Source: SAR202 cluster bacterium (lineage in GTDB: Bacteria > Chloroflexota > Dehalococcoidia > SAR202 > CAJWER01). Taken from it: DNA of 16,005 bases. The DNA is taken from NCBI GenBank assembly GCA_030740335.1, contig JASLXL010000207.1, forward strand, positions 1 to 16,005, in the 5' to 3' direction. Positions within the stretch are counted from its first letter, which is position 1. Each line of letters begins with the position of its first letter. The notes under the pieces were generated by a model. It searched no databases and was not told the DNA's origin. It saw only the letters and a list, made by a program, of their open reading frames with translations. Below are positions 1-6,655 of this stretch, one piece after another. The translations under genes and the position numbers were made by a program.

Positions 1-1520
1 AAGAGATGGACGCCACGGACGGCCAGGAACTGCGCATGGCAGTTCTGCAGCCCCGAAGCCTCTGGGACCAGTCGGGCCGTGATGAAGAGTACGGCCCCGA
101 CATGTTCCGCCTCCAAGACCGCCGTGACAGAGACCTCGTCCTCGCGCCAACCCATGAAGAAATGCTCACGACGATGGTCAAGGCCAACATCCATAGTTAC
201 CGCGACCTCCCCGTGACCCTCTACCAGATCCAGACCAAGTTCCGCGATGAGGCAAGGCCCCGAGGCGGACTTTTGAGGGTCCGCGAGTTCGACATGAAGG
301 ACGCCTACAGTTTCGATTCAGACGAGGAGGGTCTCAACATCAGCTACCAGGCGATGGTGCAGGCCTACAAGAACATCTTCGCCCGGTGCGGACTCGACGC
401 CATCATCGTCGACGCCGACAGCGGCGCCATAGGTGGCAAGGACTCCCAGGAGTTCATCCTGCTGGCCGACGCAGGCGAGGACAACATCGTCATATGTGAT
501 GTGTGTGACTACGCAGCCAACGCCGAGAAGGCCGCCTTTACAAAAACCAAGGTGGACGGTGGCCCGCCTAATCCTCTCGAAGAGGTGCACACCCCGGACG
601 TCAGGACGATAGACGAACTGGCCGACTTCATGGGGGTCACCGCCGCCAATACCCTGAAGGTCGTCTTTTACCACGCTGCAGGTGAGGTCGTCGTGGCTAC
701 GATTCGCGGCGACCTCGAGGTCAACGAGACGAAGCTGCGTAACGTGCTTGGGGGCGCCGAGTTGAGGCTCGCGTCACCTGAGGAGGTTCGTCAGGCCGGG
801 CTCGTGGCCGGTTCAGCCTCGCCCGTCGGCCTGGATGGCACCAAGGTTATCGCGGACGACTCGGTTGGCATGGGCTCAAATTTCGTCGTCGGGGCGAACA
901 AGGAGGACTACCACCTCCGCAACGCCAACTACCCACGCGACTTCAAGGCCGACATCATCACAGACATCGCCCTCGCCCAGGATGGATACCAGTGCCCCAA
1001 CTGCGACTCCGCTCTCGCAACCCGCAAAGGCATTGAAATCGGCCACGTATTCAAGCTGGGGACCCGCTATAGCGACTCGCTGGGAGCAGTGTTCACCGAC
1101 GACAAGGGAGGCCAGCAGCAGATCATAATGGGGTGCTACGGCATTGGCGTCGGTCGCCTGATGGCGGCTGCCATCGAGCAGAATCACGACGAGAGCGGCA
1201 TGGTCTGGCCATCTTCCATCGCCCCATACCAGGTTTCTTTGGTCGCCCTAAACACCGACAAAGAGGACGTTGCGAAAATGGCTGAAGACCTGTACGAAGC
1301 GCTCCAGGAGGCAGGCATGTCGGTGCTCTATGACGACCGGTCCGAGTCGGCTGGCGTAAAATTCAAAGACTCCGACCTGCTGGGGCTTCCGGTACGCGTC
1401 GTCGTCAGCGCACGCAACCTGCGTGAAGGAGTCGTCGAGGTGAAAGCTCGCTCCGAGGATAACCGCCACTCAGTCCCACAGCCCGAGGCCGTCGAATACG
1501 TCAAGGGCCTTCTCGCGTAG
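1..1520 (+). CDS. proS: Prolyl-tRNA synthetase, 3' part (5' end outside window)
   Basis: This enzyme charges tRNA-Pro with proline in the cytoplasm. The reading frame is open from the window edge; about 505 residues are present and roughly 65 N-terminal residues of a normal bacterial ProRS (about 570 aa) are missing, so the in-frame ATG at 6 is internal. Class II motif 2 is visible around residues 77-104 (KFRDEARPRGG, then REFDMKDAYSFD), and motif 3 as GCYGIGVGRLM near residue 380. Between them, at about residues 190-340, lies the YbaK-like editing insertion typical of the bacterial type, which deacylates Ala-tRNA-Pro. The C-terminal anticodon-binding domain (SLVALNTDKED to VVVSARN) is intact. 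The gene ends with TAG and is followed at once by a hairpin repeat that probably terminates it. The family assignment is secure; only the truncation by the window edge limits it. Confidence 0.97.
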   Translation, partial: EMDATDGQELRMAVLQPRSLWDQSGRDEEYGPDMFRLQDRRDRDLVLAPTHEEMLTTMVKANIHSYRDLPVTLYQIQTKFRDEARPRGGLLRVREFDMKDAYSFDSDEEGLNISYQAMVQAYKNIFARCGLDAIIVDADSGAIGGKDSQEFILLADAGEDNIVICDVCDYAANAEKAAFTKTKVDGGPPNPLEEVHTPDVRTIDELADFMGVTAANTLKVVFYHAAGEVVVATIRGDLEVNETKLRNVLGGAELRLASPEEVRQAGLVAGSASPVGLDGTKVIADDSVGMGSNFVVGANKEDYHLRNANYPRDFKADIITDIALAQDGYQCPNCDSALATRKGIEIGHVFKLGTRYSDSLGAVFTDDKGGQQQIIMGCYGIGVGRLMAAAIEQNHDESGMVWPSSIAPYQVSLVALNTDKEDVAKMAEDLYEALQEAGMSVLYDDRSESAGVKFKDSDLLGLPVRVVVSARNLREGVVEVKARSEDNRHSVPQPEAVEYVKGLLA

Positions 1521-1572
1521 GGCACCGCAGATAGGGAATATGCAAAAGGGGCATCGCTCCTTTGCCGGGTGT

Positions 1573-1609
1573 GTGAGGGTGTCCCTCACAATGTTTTCAT
1601 ATTTTTTCT
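1573..1609 (+). terminator. Rho-independent terminator of proS
   Basis: A perfect 7-bp stem, GTGAGGG (1573-1579) with CCCTCAC (1583-1589) and loop TGT, is followed by a T-rich tract (1592-1609). It lies about 50 bases after the proS stop and inside repeat copy A. Confidence 0.65.
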
Positions 1610-1639
1610 TGGGAGGGGCGCAGGAGGAGAAGAAACGGC

Positions 1640-1660
1640 CGGCAAAGGGGCGCAGCCCCT
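1640..1660 (-). terminator. Possible terminator of the arrestin-like gene
   Basis: On the minus strand AGGGGC/GCCCCT (6-bp stem, loop TGC, 1646-1660) is followed by TTGCCGG and further on by a broken T-rich stretch. It lies 24 bases past the stop of the minus-strand gene. The U tract is poor, so this is a weaker call than the plus-strand hairpin. Confidence 0.35.
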
Positions 1661-1684
1661 CTGTACTCCCCTTGTGCAATAGCC

Positions 1685-2269
1685 TCAACCGCCGTTTGAA
1701 GACCCTGTTTTTCGCTTTGACGTGGTCATGCGGGGATTGGCGTCAACGCTCCCCCCAACAGGTCCCTGCGGCAGATTGACCTTCACAACCCGCCCTACAC
1801 TCGGATTGCGACCACGCACGACATCGACTGTCGCAACTAGAGTCCACGAGAACGTCCAAGAACTCTGAGCGTCGGCTTGGAGTGCGATCGACTCTTCGAA
1901 ATGCGGAGGAGGCGAAGGCGGGACCTGCAGTCTAGTAGTATTCACACTTGGTGTGCCGCTCGCTATTCGGCCAGGCTCCAGGAACGAGACGGTGCTGTGC
2001 ACGACGGTCTCCTTACGTTCCTTCCCCACGTTGCGGGTGCTACCAGCGGTCCCTTGCCCTGCACCGGTAGATGAAGCATATGTATCCGGAACAAACGTGG
2101 TTCCCGTTTGACTGTAATGTTCCTCACACAGAAGATCGATGCGGCCACCTCTAACGTTCGCGTCGCCGTTGGCTGTCAGCGTTACCTGCACCTTAATCGC
2201 GTCACCAAGTTCATAGACACGATCCTCAAAATCGAGGTCCACCTCTAGCGGATTGAGTTTGTACACCAT
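1685..2269 (-). CDS. Arrestin-like / Spo0M-like beta-sandwich protein
   Basis: The protein has 194 residues, no signal peptide and no membrane segment. The opening (LNPLEVDLDFEDRVYELGDAI, with VQVTLTANGDANVRGGRIDL following) has the pattern of an arrestin-fold N domain: an extended strand, a turn with GD, then alternating hydrophobic strands. The later part (SWTFSWTLVATVDV, then GRVVKVNLP) reads like the closing strands of the same sandwich. No enzyme motif is seen; a scaffolding or binding role is inference. The chosen start is ATG at 2269, because GGAGGTGA (2276-2283 on the minus strand) sits six bases upstream; a TTG six bases further out would touch the Shine-Dalgarno. It lies 34 bases after the hydrolase gene on the same strand, so the two may be co-transcribed. 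The tail is Ser/Lys/Gly-rich. The fold call is from pattern only. Confidence 0.6.
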   Translation of the reverse strand: MVYKLNPLEVDLDFEDRVYELGDAIKVQVTLTANGDANVRGGRIDLLCEEHYSQTGTTFVPDTYASSTGAGQGTAGSTRNVGKERKETVVHSTVSFLEPGRIASGTPSVNTTRLQVPPSPPPHFEESIALQADAQSSWTFSWTLVATVDVVRGRNPSVGRVVKVNLPQGPVGGSVDANPRMTTSKRKTGSSNGG

Positions 2270-2303
2270 TTTCAATCACCTCCGCGATCGTCACGTGGCT
2301 GCC

Positions 2304-3452
2304 CTAGCCACCGTCGACACCCACCAGAAATCCGCGCACCGCAGCCTCGTACGCCTCACGGTCTGAATTCCAGGCCCGTACATGCTCGGTGTCAGCAACC
2401 CTGACATATGTCACAATATCCGGTCTGGCCTCCGCCAATGCATCACTCGAACTCACCGGCACCTTCCTGTCCTCATCACCATGAAACAGCAGGATTGGGG
2501 CCTCAAACTCGTCAATACGCGTCTGATAGTTCATCGCATCCCAATCCATACCGAAGCGAACCTCACCCAGCCATTTTGCCAGGCCAACGATTGAACCAGG
2601 GATATCCTTTTCCTTCGCCCCAAGGGCCACGGTCTCGCCGAAGTCGATCATCGGCGCGTCCAAAATGACACCGCTGACACGGTCCGCGATCGACGACTCG
2701 TAGAGGAAGCTGATCACGATGGCGCCACCCATGCTGTATCCGACCAGTACGAGGTCTTCGGCGCCGTGGCTCAAGGCATACTCCGCCGCAGCCTCCAGAT
2801 CCTCCCACTCCGACGTCCCATAGTTGTAGTAGCCATCCTCACTGGAGGGCATGCCCTCATCGTTGCGGTAAGTAATCGCAAGTAACGACAAACCCTCTGC
2901 GGCGACCACGGGCAGCATTCTCAGAGCCTCCCTCCGGTTCGAGCCCTTGCCGTGCACGAATATGGCCCACGTTGATCGCGTCCCATCCACCAGCCATGCG
3001 TCCAGTTCACCGATCGGCGACGTAAACTGGATATCTTCAAAGGCCAGGCCATGGGCTGTCAGCGGATTCGAGGGATACGCGAAGCCCTCGATTTTCGCCG
3101 GTGTGCCGGATTCCGGGGTACCATCGCGCAGGATAAACTCACGCACAACCTCATCTGTCGTCGCGCTGATAACCGAACCCACCTGAGCGTAGCCCGACTC
3201 CCACGCCAGCCCCCAGATACCATCGCGTACCCAGTCGCCGTCCAGGTCCGTCTCGGATGTGGCAGCCAGCGTGACGCGGCCATCGGACACGGCGGCAACC
3301 CTCAGATCGAAAGCACCCTCGCTCCTATCGATCACCAGGGCATCAGTCTCGAGAATGTCTGAGATGTACCATGCGCCGCCGAAAATTGCGCCAAACACCA
3401 CCAGTAGTGCCGAGGCGAGCGCGACAATACCTATCTTCAGGATTTTTGGGAT
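2304..3452 (-). CDS. Membrane-anchored alpha/beta hydrolase, probable AUC start
   Basis: From the proposed start the product is 382 aa. Residues 4-30 form one hydrophobic segment, suggesting an N-terminal anchor with the hydrolase domain outside. After a poorly conserved region of about 130 residues comes the alpha/beta hydrolase core: oxyanion loop FVHGKGS (166-171), nucleophile elbow GYSMGG (Ser240), acid in GDEDRKVP (Asp326 or Asp328) and histidine in TEHVRAW (His357). This resembles the BAAT/FrsA/BEM46-like family of serine hydrolases; the substrate is unknown. No ATG, GTG or TTG lies in frame near the ribosome site. AAGGAGGT (3457-3464, minus strand) is followed four bases later by ATC at 3452, the first codon of the hydrophobic segment. 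Alternatives are a tandem GTG inside the segment (3401, 3398) or ATG 3620, which would overlap the preceding gene by over 100 bases. Confidence 0.85.
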   Translation of the reverse strand: MPKILKIGIVALASALLVVFGAIFGGAWYISDILETDALVIDRSEGAFDLRVAAVSDGRVTLAATSETDLDGDWVRDGIWGLAWESGYAQVGSVISATTDEVVREFILRDGTPESGTPAKIEGFAYPSNPLTAHGLAFEDIQFTSPIGELDAWLVDGTRSTWAIFVHGKGSNRREALRMLPVVAAEGLSLLAITYRNDEGMPSSEDGYYNYGTSEWEDLEAAAEYALSHGAEDLVLVGYSMGGAIVISFLYESSIADRVSGVILDAPMIDFGETVALGAKEKDIPGSIVGLAKWLGEVRFGMDWDAMNYQTRIDEFEAPILLFHGDEDRKVPVSSSDALAEARPDIVTYVRVADTEHVRAWNSDREAYEAAVRGFLVGVDGG

Positions 3453-3507
3453 GGCTACCTCCTTGTAAGGCGCGCCAGAAGTAAACCCGTCGGGGGGCCA
3501 AAGAAAG

Positions 3508-4242
3508 TTAGCGATCGGCCTTACACCACAGCGCCTCCAGCCTGTTCTCGGGTTGCCATCCCAACACCCGTTTGGCCTTCTCGTTGGAGAATTTGCCGTG
3601 TGGCAGGTCCGCGAACACAAAGAAGACCTCGCAGCGAGACGGCAGGCTCTCCAAAGTGATGCTCAGGGCGGGCAAGAAAGCCTGGGCGGCATCCTCCCAC
3701 GTCACCGCGTAAGGCGTCAGGTCGCCCCCGTCCCGCGACCGATCGTCGGCATCATGGAAACTGTAGAAGAGCAGGGTAAGCACGTATAGGTCATGGTGCT
3801 GGGTGAAAATACGGCTGATGTCCTGGCCAAGCGACTTGGTCAGCGCATAAAGATTCGTCCCCGGCTGTGGGGGCACGTCCGGCCCTATACCATGGTCGAA
3901 ATCTTCGTAGGCCGGACCGGTGATGGTGTAGTGGGGGCCTGTGTTGATCACTCGTCGAATCCCATGCACGAGAGCCGCCCTTGCCGCGTTGTATGCACCC
4001 CTGGCGTTCACATCGAAGGCGATATTGCGATCACGCCGCAGTACCGACAGATTGATGATGGCGTCCATACCTTCTGCGACCGATATGACCGCATCCAGAT
4101 CCCCCGCATCTACCTGGCGATATTCGTGGCGCGTCTCCATCTCGTCCATGACATCTGTCAACCGCAGCTTGTGCTTACCCTCCAGGGCGCTCACGACGTA
4201 AGGGCCCAACATCCCGTTTGCTCCGAGTATTAGGACATTCAT
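3508..4242 (-). CDS. NAD-dependent epimerase/dehydratase (extended SDR), intact
   Basis: A 244-aa Rossmann-fold oxidoreductase of the NAD-dependent epimerase/dehydratase family. The nucleotide-binding motif GANGMLG is at residues 7-13 and an acidic residue after strand beta-2 (D30) fits NAD preference. The catalytic pair is Tyr132 and Lys136 (YALTK), with Thr101 in the position that usually holds Ser/Thr. At 244 residues it is shorter than UDP-glucose 4-epimerase types (about 310-340), so the C-terminal substrate domain is reduced, though the typical ending with a GW motif (RVLGWQPENRLEA) is present. The substrate is probably a sugar or sugar nucleotide but cannot be named. The ATG is one base after the stop of the next gene upstream (TAG-C-ATG), so translation of the two is probably coupled. 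Confidence 0.85.
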   Translation of the reverse strand: MNVLILGANGMLGPYVVSALEGKHKLRLTDVMDEMETRHEYRQVDAGDLDAVISVAEGMDAIINLSVLRRDRNIAFDVNARGAYNAARAALVHGIRRVINTGPHYTITGPAYEDFDHGIGPDVPPQPGTNLYALTKSLGQDISRIFTQHHDLYVLTLLFYSFHDADDRSRDGGDLTPYAVTWEDAAQAFLPALSITLESLPSRCEVFFVFADLPHGKFSNEKAKRVLGWQPENRLEALWCKADR

Positions 4243-4243
4243 G

Positions 4244-4942
4244 CTAGCCCCTCTCTACAGGAGAGTATTCAAGGTAATCCATCGCCTTGGTCGTCGCGAA
4301 CCGGGCCCCCGGAACCGCCGACTGAATGTGCAGCAGCTTCCAGTCCGGGCCTGCCGCCGGTCGCTCGGCTGCCATGGCCCTCTCCACAGCCTGGACTGCA
4401 TCGTCGAAATAGAGAGCCGATGATGACCGTATACCTTCGCCTTCATCACCCCACACAAGATCGCCCAGCCTCAGGCAGATGATGCCTGTCTTGCGCTCCC
4501 GCCCAAACTCCCGGCACACGGACTCGCTCAGATAGTGCGAGAGCACGTCCAGATCTGTCGTCGGCACCGGACGCCACGTCTCGGTAACCGTCATATCCTC
4601 GTCGTAGCCGGCCAGCACCTGCAGCGAACTCAGGAGCACCACCCGGCCCACGCCTTCTTCAGCGGCTGCCCACAGCAGGTTGTAGGTGCAGCGCATCGCC
4701 AGGTCGAGACGATCAGACTCGCTTTCGCCCAACCCCGTGTCAGCGCCATGCACGATGGCGTCCATGCCACGCACCAGCGCGTTGGTGGCACCGGTGTGGC
4801 TCAGTGTTCCCGTCGCCACCTCGTAGTTGAGGGAGGGCAGGTGCTCTATCCGGTCCATCAGCACGACATCGTGCCGAACCGACAGCGTCTCCGCCAAGTC
4901 CTGAGCCAGCCGCGTCGCCCCGCCTGTGATTAAGACTCTCAC
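4244..4942 (-). CDS. NAD-dependent epimerase/dehydratase paralogue with degraded active site
   Basis: A 232-aa protein of the same family as its downstream neighbour. The fold signs are there: MRVLITGG start, D30 after beta-2, the VVLLSSLQV strand with its serines (105-106) and RLGDLVWG near 158-165. Two features are off: the glycine motif reads GGATRLA (7-13), lacking the second and third glycines of GxxGxxG, and Tyr137 is followed by LSES, so the catalytic Lys of YxxxK is Ser141. It may be a binding or regulatory partner, or be decaying. The start is GTG at 4942, chosen because AAGGAG lies eight bases upstream on the minus strand and the Rossmann strand begins at once. It is the first gene of a four-gene minus-strand run and is divergent from the HExxH gene. 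Confidence 0.8.
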   Translation of the reverse strand: MRVLITGGATRLAQDLAETLSVRHDVVLMDRIEHLPSLNYEVATGTLSHTGATNALVRGMDAIVHGADTGLGESESDRLDLAMRCTYNLLWAAAEEGVGRVVLLSSLQVLAGYDEDMTVTETWRPVPTTDLDVLSHYLSESVCREFGRERKTGIICLRLGDLVWGDEGEGIRSSSALYFDDAVQAVERAMAAERPAAGPDWKLLHIQSAVPGARFATTKAMDYLEYSPVERG

Positions 4943-5026
4943 TCGTATAGCTCCTTGTCGGAATATGCTTTAAAATACTATCCCAATCGGCTGGGTTCAA
5001 CCATCACGCGCCGTGAGGAGCAGACC

Positions 5027-5414
5027 ATGGCCAAGACCATCACAGTATCTCCCGAGGTCAAGCAGAAGCTAAGCCACTGGTACGATGCCGATTTTCTAGA
5101 CGGCATATCGGTCCTCAAGGGCTCTCTCCCCGGACGACTATTCGGCACGTTTGGCCAACACGCCGTCACCATCAACGGCACGGTGCACCTGACCTCTAGT
5201 GCGGATGACCTCGAATCGGACAAAGGGACCGTACTACTGGGCCACGAGTGCTTCCATGTTGATAAAACAGCAACAAATGGGCTGGTGGCACTTCTTGGCC
5301 AGATACATCGCAGGTTGGCGTCCCTCCCACATCAAACACGGGTCTCGGCACCCCCTGGAAGCACCCGCGTATGAACGCGGTCGCGAAATACTCCGCGCCC
5401 TCCGGCAGGAATAA
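5027..5414 (+). pseudogene. HExxH (zincin-like) small protein, frameshifted
   Basis: Read in one frame from ATG 5027 (GAGGAG six bases upstream) the product has HECFH at residues 73-77, a classical zinc-metalloprotease motif, and then turns into an unlikely tail ending at 5374. Dropping one base of the AAAA run at 5264-5267 joins it to the next frame, which continues HVDKQQQMGWWHFLARYI and ends EAPAYERGREILRALRQE at TAA 5412-5414: 128 aa in total. The second part is clearly the natural continuation: it has a helix after HExxH and an acidic residue (E111) near 34 residues downstream that may be the third zinc ligand, as in DUF4157-like putative peptidases. The cause may be a true mutation, an assembly indel in a homopolymer or a programmed +1 shift; the last is least likely. 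Function unknown. Confidence 0.7.
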
Positions 5415-5416
5415 TC

Positions 5417-5452
5417 TCCTCTCCCTCAAGGGAGAGGACTAAGGTGAGGGTG
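5417..5452. repeat. Palindromic intergenic repeat of the CTCTCCCT...GGGAGAG kind
   Basis: A 10-bp perfect stem, TCCTCTCCCT (5417-5426) and AGGGAGAGGA (5429-5438), has a two-base loop and is followed by CTAAGGTGAGGGTG. Similar CTCTCCC/GGGAGAG palindromes followed by GGTGAGGGTG occur as dispersed repeats in many bacterial genomes. It sits three bases after the stop of the HExxH gene and may help end its transcript; there is no T tract. Confidence 0.55.
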
Positions 5453-5482
5453 ATTCCCCGCGCCGATCCATCAGCCAAGACC

Positions 5483-5488
5483 TACAAT
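5483..5488 (+). promoter_or_regulatory. Candidate -10 hexamer TACAAT before the [2Fe-2S] gene
   Basis: TACAAT (one mismatch to TATAAT) ends 38 bases before the ATG. No good -35 is seen at 16-18 bases. The same hexamer recurs at a similar distance before two other genes in this window. Confidence 0.3.
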
Positions 5489-5526
5489 CATAAGACCACT
5501 CACAAATACCTGAGGAGACAGCCCAA

Positions 5527-6510
5527 ATGTCCACCACTGCCCAGCGGCCTAGCAAGAGCCAGCTCTGCTCCATCTACTCGCGCGAGATCGGCGAACACCC
5601 CGCCGGCTCCGCCCCAAGTTGGCAGCGCTGCCTCGTCCTGGAATTCCCCAAACCGTGGAAAGACGAGGTCACAGACTCGGCCCACTTCCCCACCGAAGTG
5701 TCAGATGCCCTGGCCAAAGTAGAAGCAGAGGGCCGTCCCATAAGGCTCCAATGCGTCACACCTGACCCCGAGTACACTGCCGCGGGACACACCAGAATAA
5801 TGCTGTTCTACAGGAATCCAGCGCCCGCCTCCGCTTTTGGCAGGCTCGAATACGCCGTCCCGAACAACCACGCCGTCAATCTCGCGGCTGCGATCATCGA
5901 AGACTCCCACGACCTCCGACAGTACGACCGGTATCGGGATGACACAGACGGCGTCAGGGACATCCTCGTGTGCACCCACGGCAGCCGGGACACCTGCTGC
6001 GCCACCTTCGGCATCCCTATCTACCAGCACCTGCGCCAGGAATACGGCCCTGCCTTGGACGGACGCCTGCGGGTCTGGAGGGCCAGCCACCTGGGCGGAC
6101 ACCGCCTGGCCCCAAACATCGTGGACCTGCCCGAGGGCCGCAACTGGGTCCGACCCGAGGTCTCGCAACTCGACGCATTGGTATACCGCCGAGGAGACGT
6201 ATCCGACGTCAGCTCTCTCTACCGGGGATTGGTCCGCCTGAACACCCCCTTCGAGCAGGCCGCGGAGGGGGCAGTGTTGATGCAAGAGGGCTGGGGATGG
6301 ACCGGCCGGCAAGTCTCGACGAGTATCGTGGAATCCTCAGATAAGCAGGCGCGCGTGAGGGTCGAGGCAACGTCCGAGGACGGCGGCAAGTCCACTGCCT
6401 ACGACGTGACCGTCGTCGTAAGCGGAACGGTACAAACCGTCGCCTGTCTCACCGGTGAGCAAAAGACCGTCGAGGAGCAGTACACCGTCACCAGCCTGGT
6501 ACCCTTTTAG
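5527..6510 (+). CDS. Sucrase/ferredoxin-like (Apd1-type) [2Fe-2S] protein
   Basis: A 327-aa soluble protein of the Suc_Fer-like family, a thioredoxin-like ferredoxin. The diagnostic core is visible: CTHGSRDTCCATFG (149-162), RVWRASHLGGHR (182-193), then APNIVDLPEGRNW. Cys149, Cys158, His188 and His192 match the C-x8-C and H-x3-H arrangement described for the [2Fe-2S] cluster of yeast Apd1, so a Cys2His2-ligated cluster is expected. The old name sucrase is misleading; no hydrolase site is seen. The final 90 or so residues are a beta-rich extension without recognisable motif. GAGGAG nine bases before the ATG fixes the start. It lies just upstream of a ferric-iron transporter but is separated from it by a hairpin and its own promoter. 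An electron-transfer or iron-linked redox role is inference. Confidence 0.88.
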   Translation: MSTTAQRPSKSQLCSIYSREIGEHPAGSAPSWQRCLVLEFPKPWKDEVTDSAHFPTEVSDALAKVEAEGRPIRLQCVTPDPEYTAAGHTRIMLFYRNPAPASAFGRLEYAVPNNHAVNLAAAIIEDSHDLRQYDRYRDDTDGVRDILVCTHGSRDTCCATFGIPIYQHLRQEYGPALDGRLRVWRASHLGGHRLAPNIVDLPEGRNWVRPEVSQLDALVYRRGDVSDVSSLYRGLVRLNTPFEQAAEGAVLMQEGWGWTGRQVSTSIVESSDKQARVRVEATSEDGGKSTAYDVTVVVSGTVQTVACLTGEQKTVEEQYTVTSLVPF

Positions 6511-6527
6511 GTCTGCTTTCCCTGGAA

Positions 6528-6554
6528 AACTCCACCCAAAATTTAGGTGGAGTT
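6528..6554 (+). terminator. Hairpin between the [2Fe-2S] gene and the iron transporter
   Basis: A perfect 9-bp stem, AACTCCACC (6528-6536) and GGTGGAGTT (6546-6554), with an A/T-rich 9-base loop, begins 17 bases past the stop. There is no T run after it, so it may be a weak terminator, an mRNA 3' end stabiliser or part of the regulatory region; the -35 box follows four bases later. Confidence 0.45.
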
Positions 6555-6558
6555 AGTG

Positions 6559-6587
6559 TTGACATCGTTTTCAGGTTAGTGTAGCCT
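6559..6587 (+). promoter_or_regulatory. Sigma70-type promoter of the iron transporter operon
   Basis: A perfect -35 hexamer TTGACA (6559-6564) is followed after 17 bases by TAGCCT (6582-6587), a weak -10. The spacer and -10 are covered by the IdeR/DtxR-like site, the arrangement expected for repression when iron is plentiful. About 68 bases of leader would separate it from the GTG start. Confidence 0.55.
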
Positions 6588-6589
6588 TA
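6571..6589. promoter_or_regulatory. IdeR/DtxR-like iron repressor operator
   Basis: The 19-base site TCAGGTTAGTGTAGCCTTA matches the known DtxR/IdeR consensus TTAGGTTAGGCTAACCTAA at 14 of 19 positions. Six of its nine symmetric base pairs are complementary about position 6580. It overlaps the promoter of a ferric-iron ABC transporter, which is a classical IdeR target in Actinobacteria. Binding is inferred from sequence only; no regulator gene is in the window. Confidence 0.6.
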
Positions 6590-6655
6590 GTTTTGTAATA
6601 AGCACGCGCACAGTCCCCAACAGTGTACGTGTTATTTTTGTGTAAGGGGAGCTCA

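Larger units (their letters stand above)
1547..1660. repeat. Hairpin-rich intergenic repeat, copy A, with 22-bp inverted ends
   Basis: The left arm, 1547-1568 (AGGGGC, three variable bases, then GCTCCTTTGCCGG), is matched at 19 of 22 positions by the inverted right arm at 1639-1660. Each arm can fold on itself. The left arm runs into GTGTGTGAGGGTGTCCCTCA (1569-1588), which is found again as copy B at 10583-10602 with 18 of 20 identical. The stretch fills the gap between the convergent ends of proS and the arrestin-like gene. It has no coding capacity that I believe. It looks like a REP/MITE-type element reused as a terminator. Confidence 0.75.

Noticed and set aside
5199..5374. Programmed +1 frameshifting in the HExxH gene
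   Set aside because: No known shift-prone stop or stimulatory Shine-Dalgarno at the AAAA run; a simple indel explains it better.
6559..6600. Fur box instead of an IdeR-like site
   Set aside because: No GATAATGATAAT-type repeats are present; the match is to AGGTTAG/CTAACCT half-sites.
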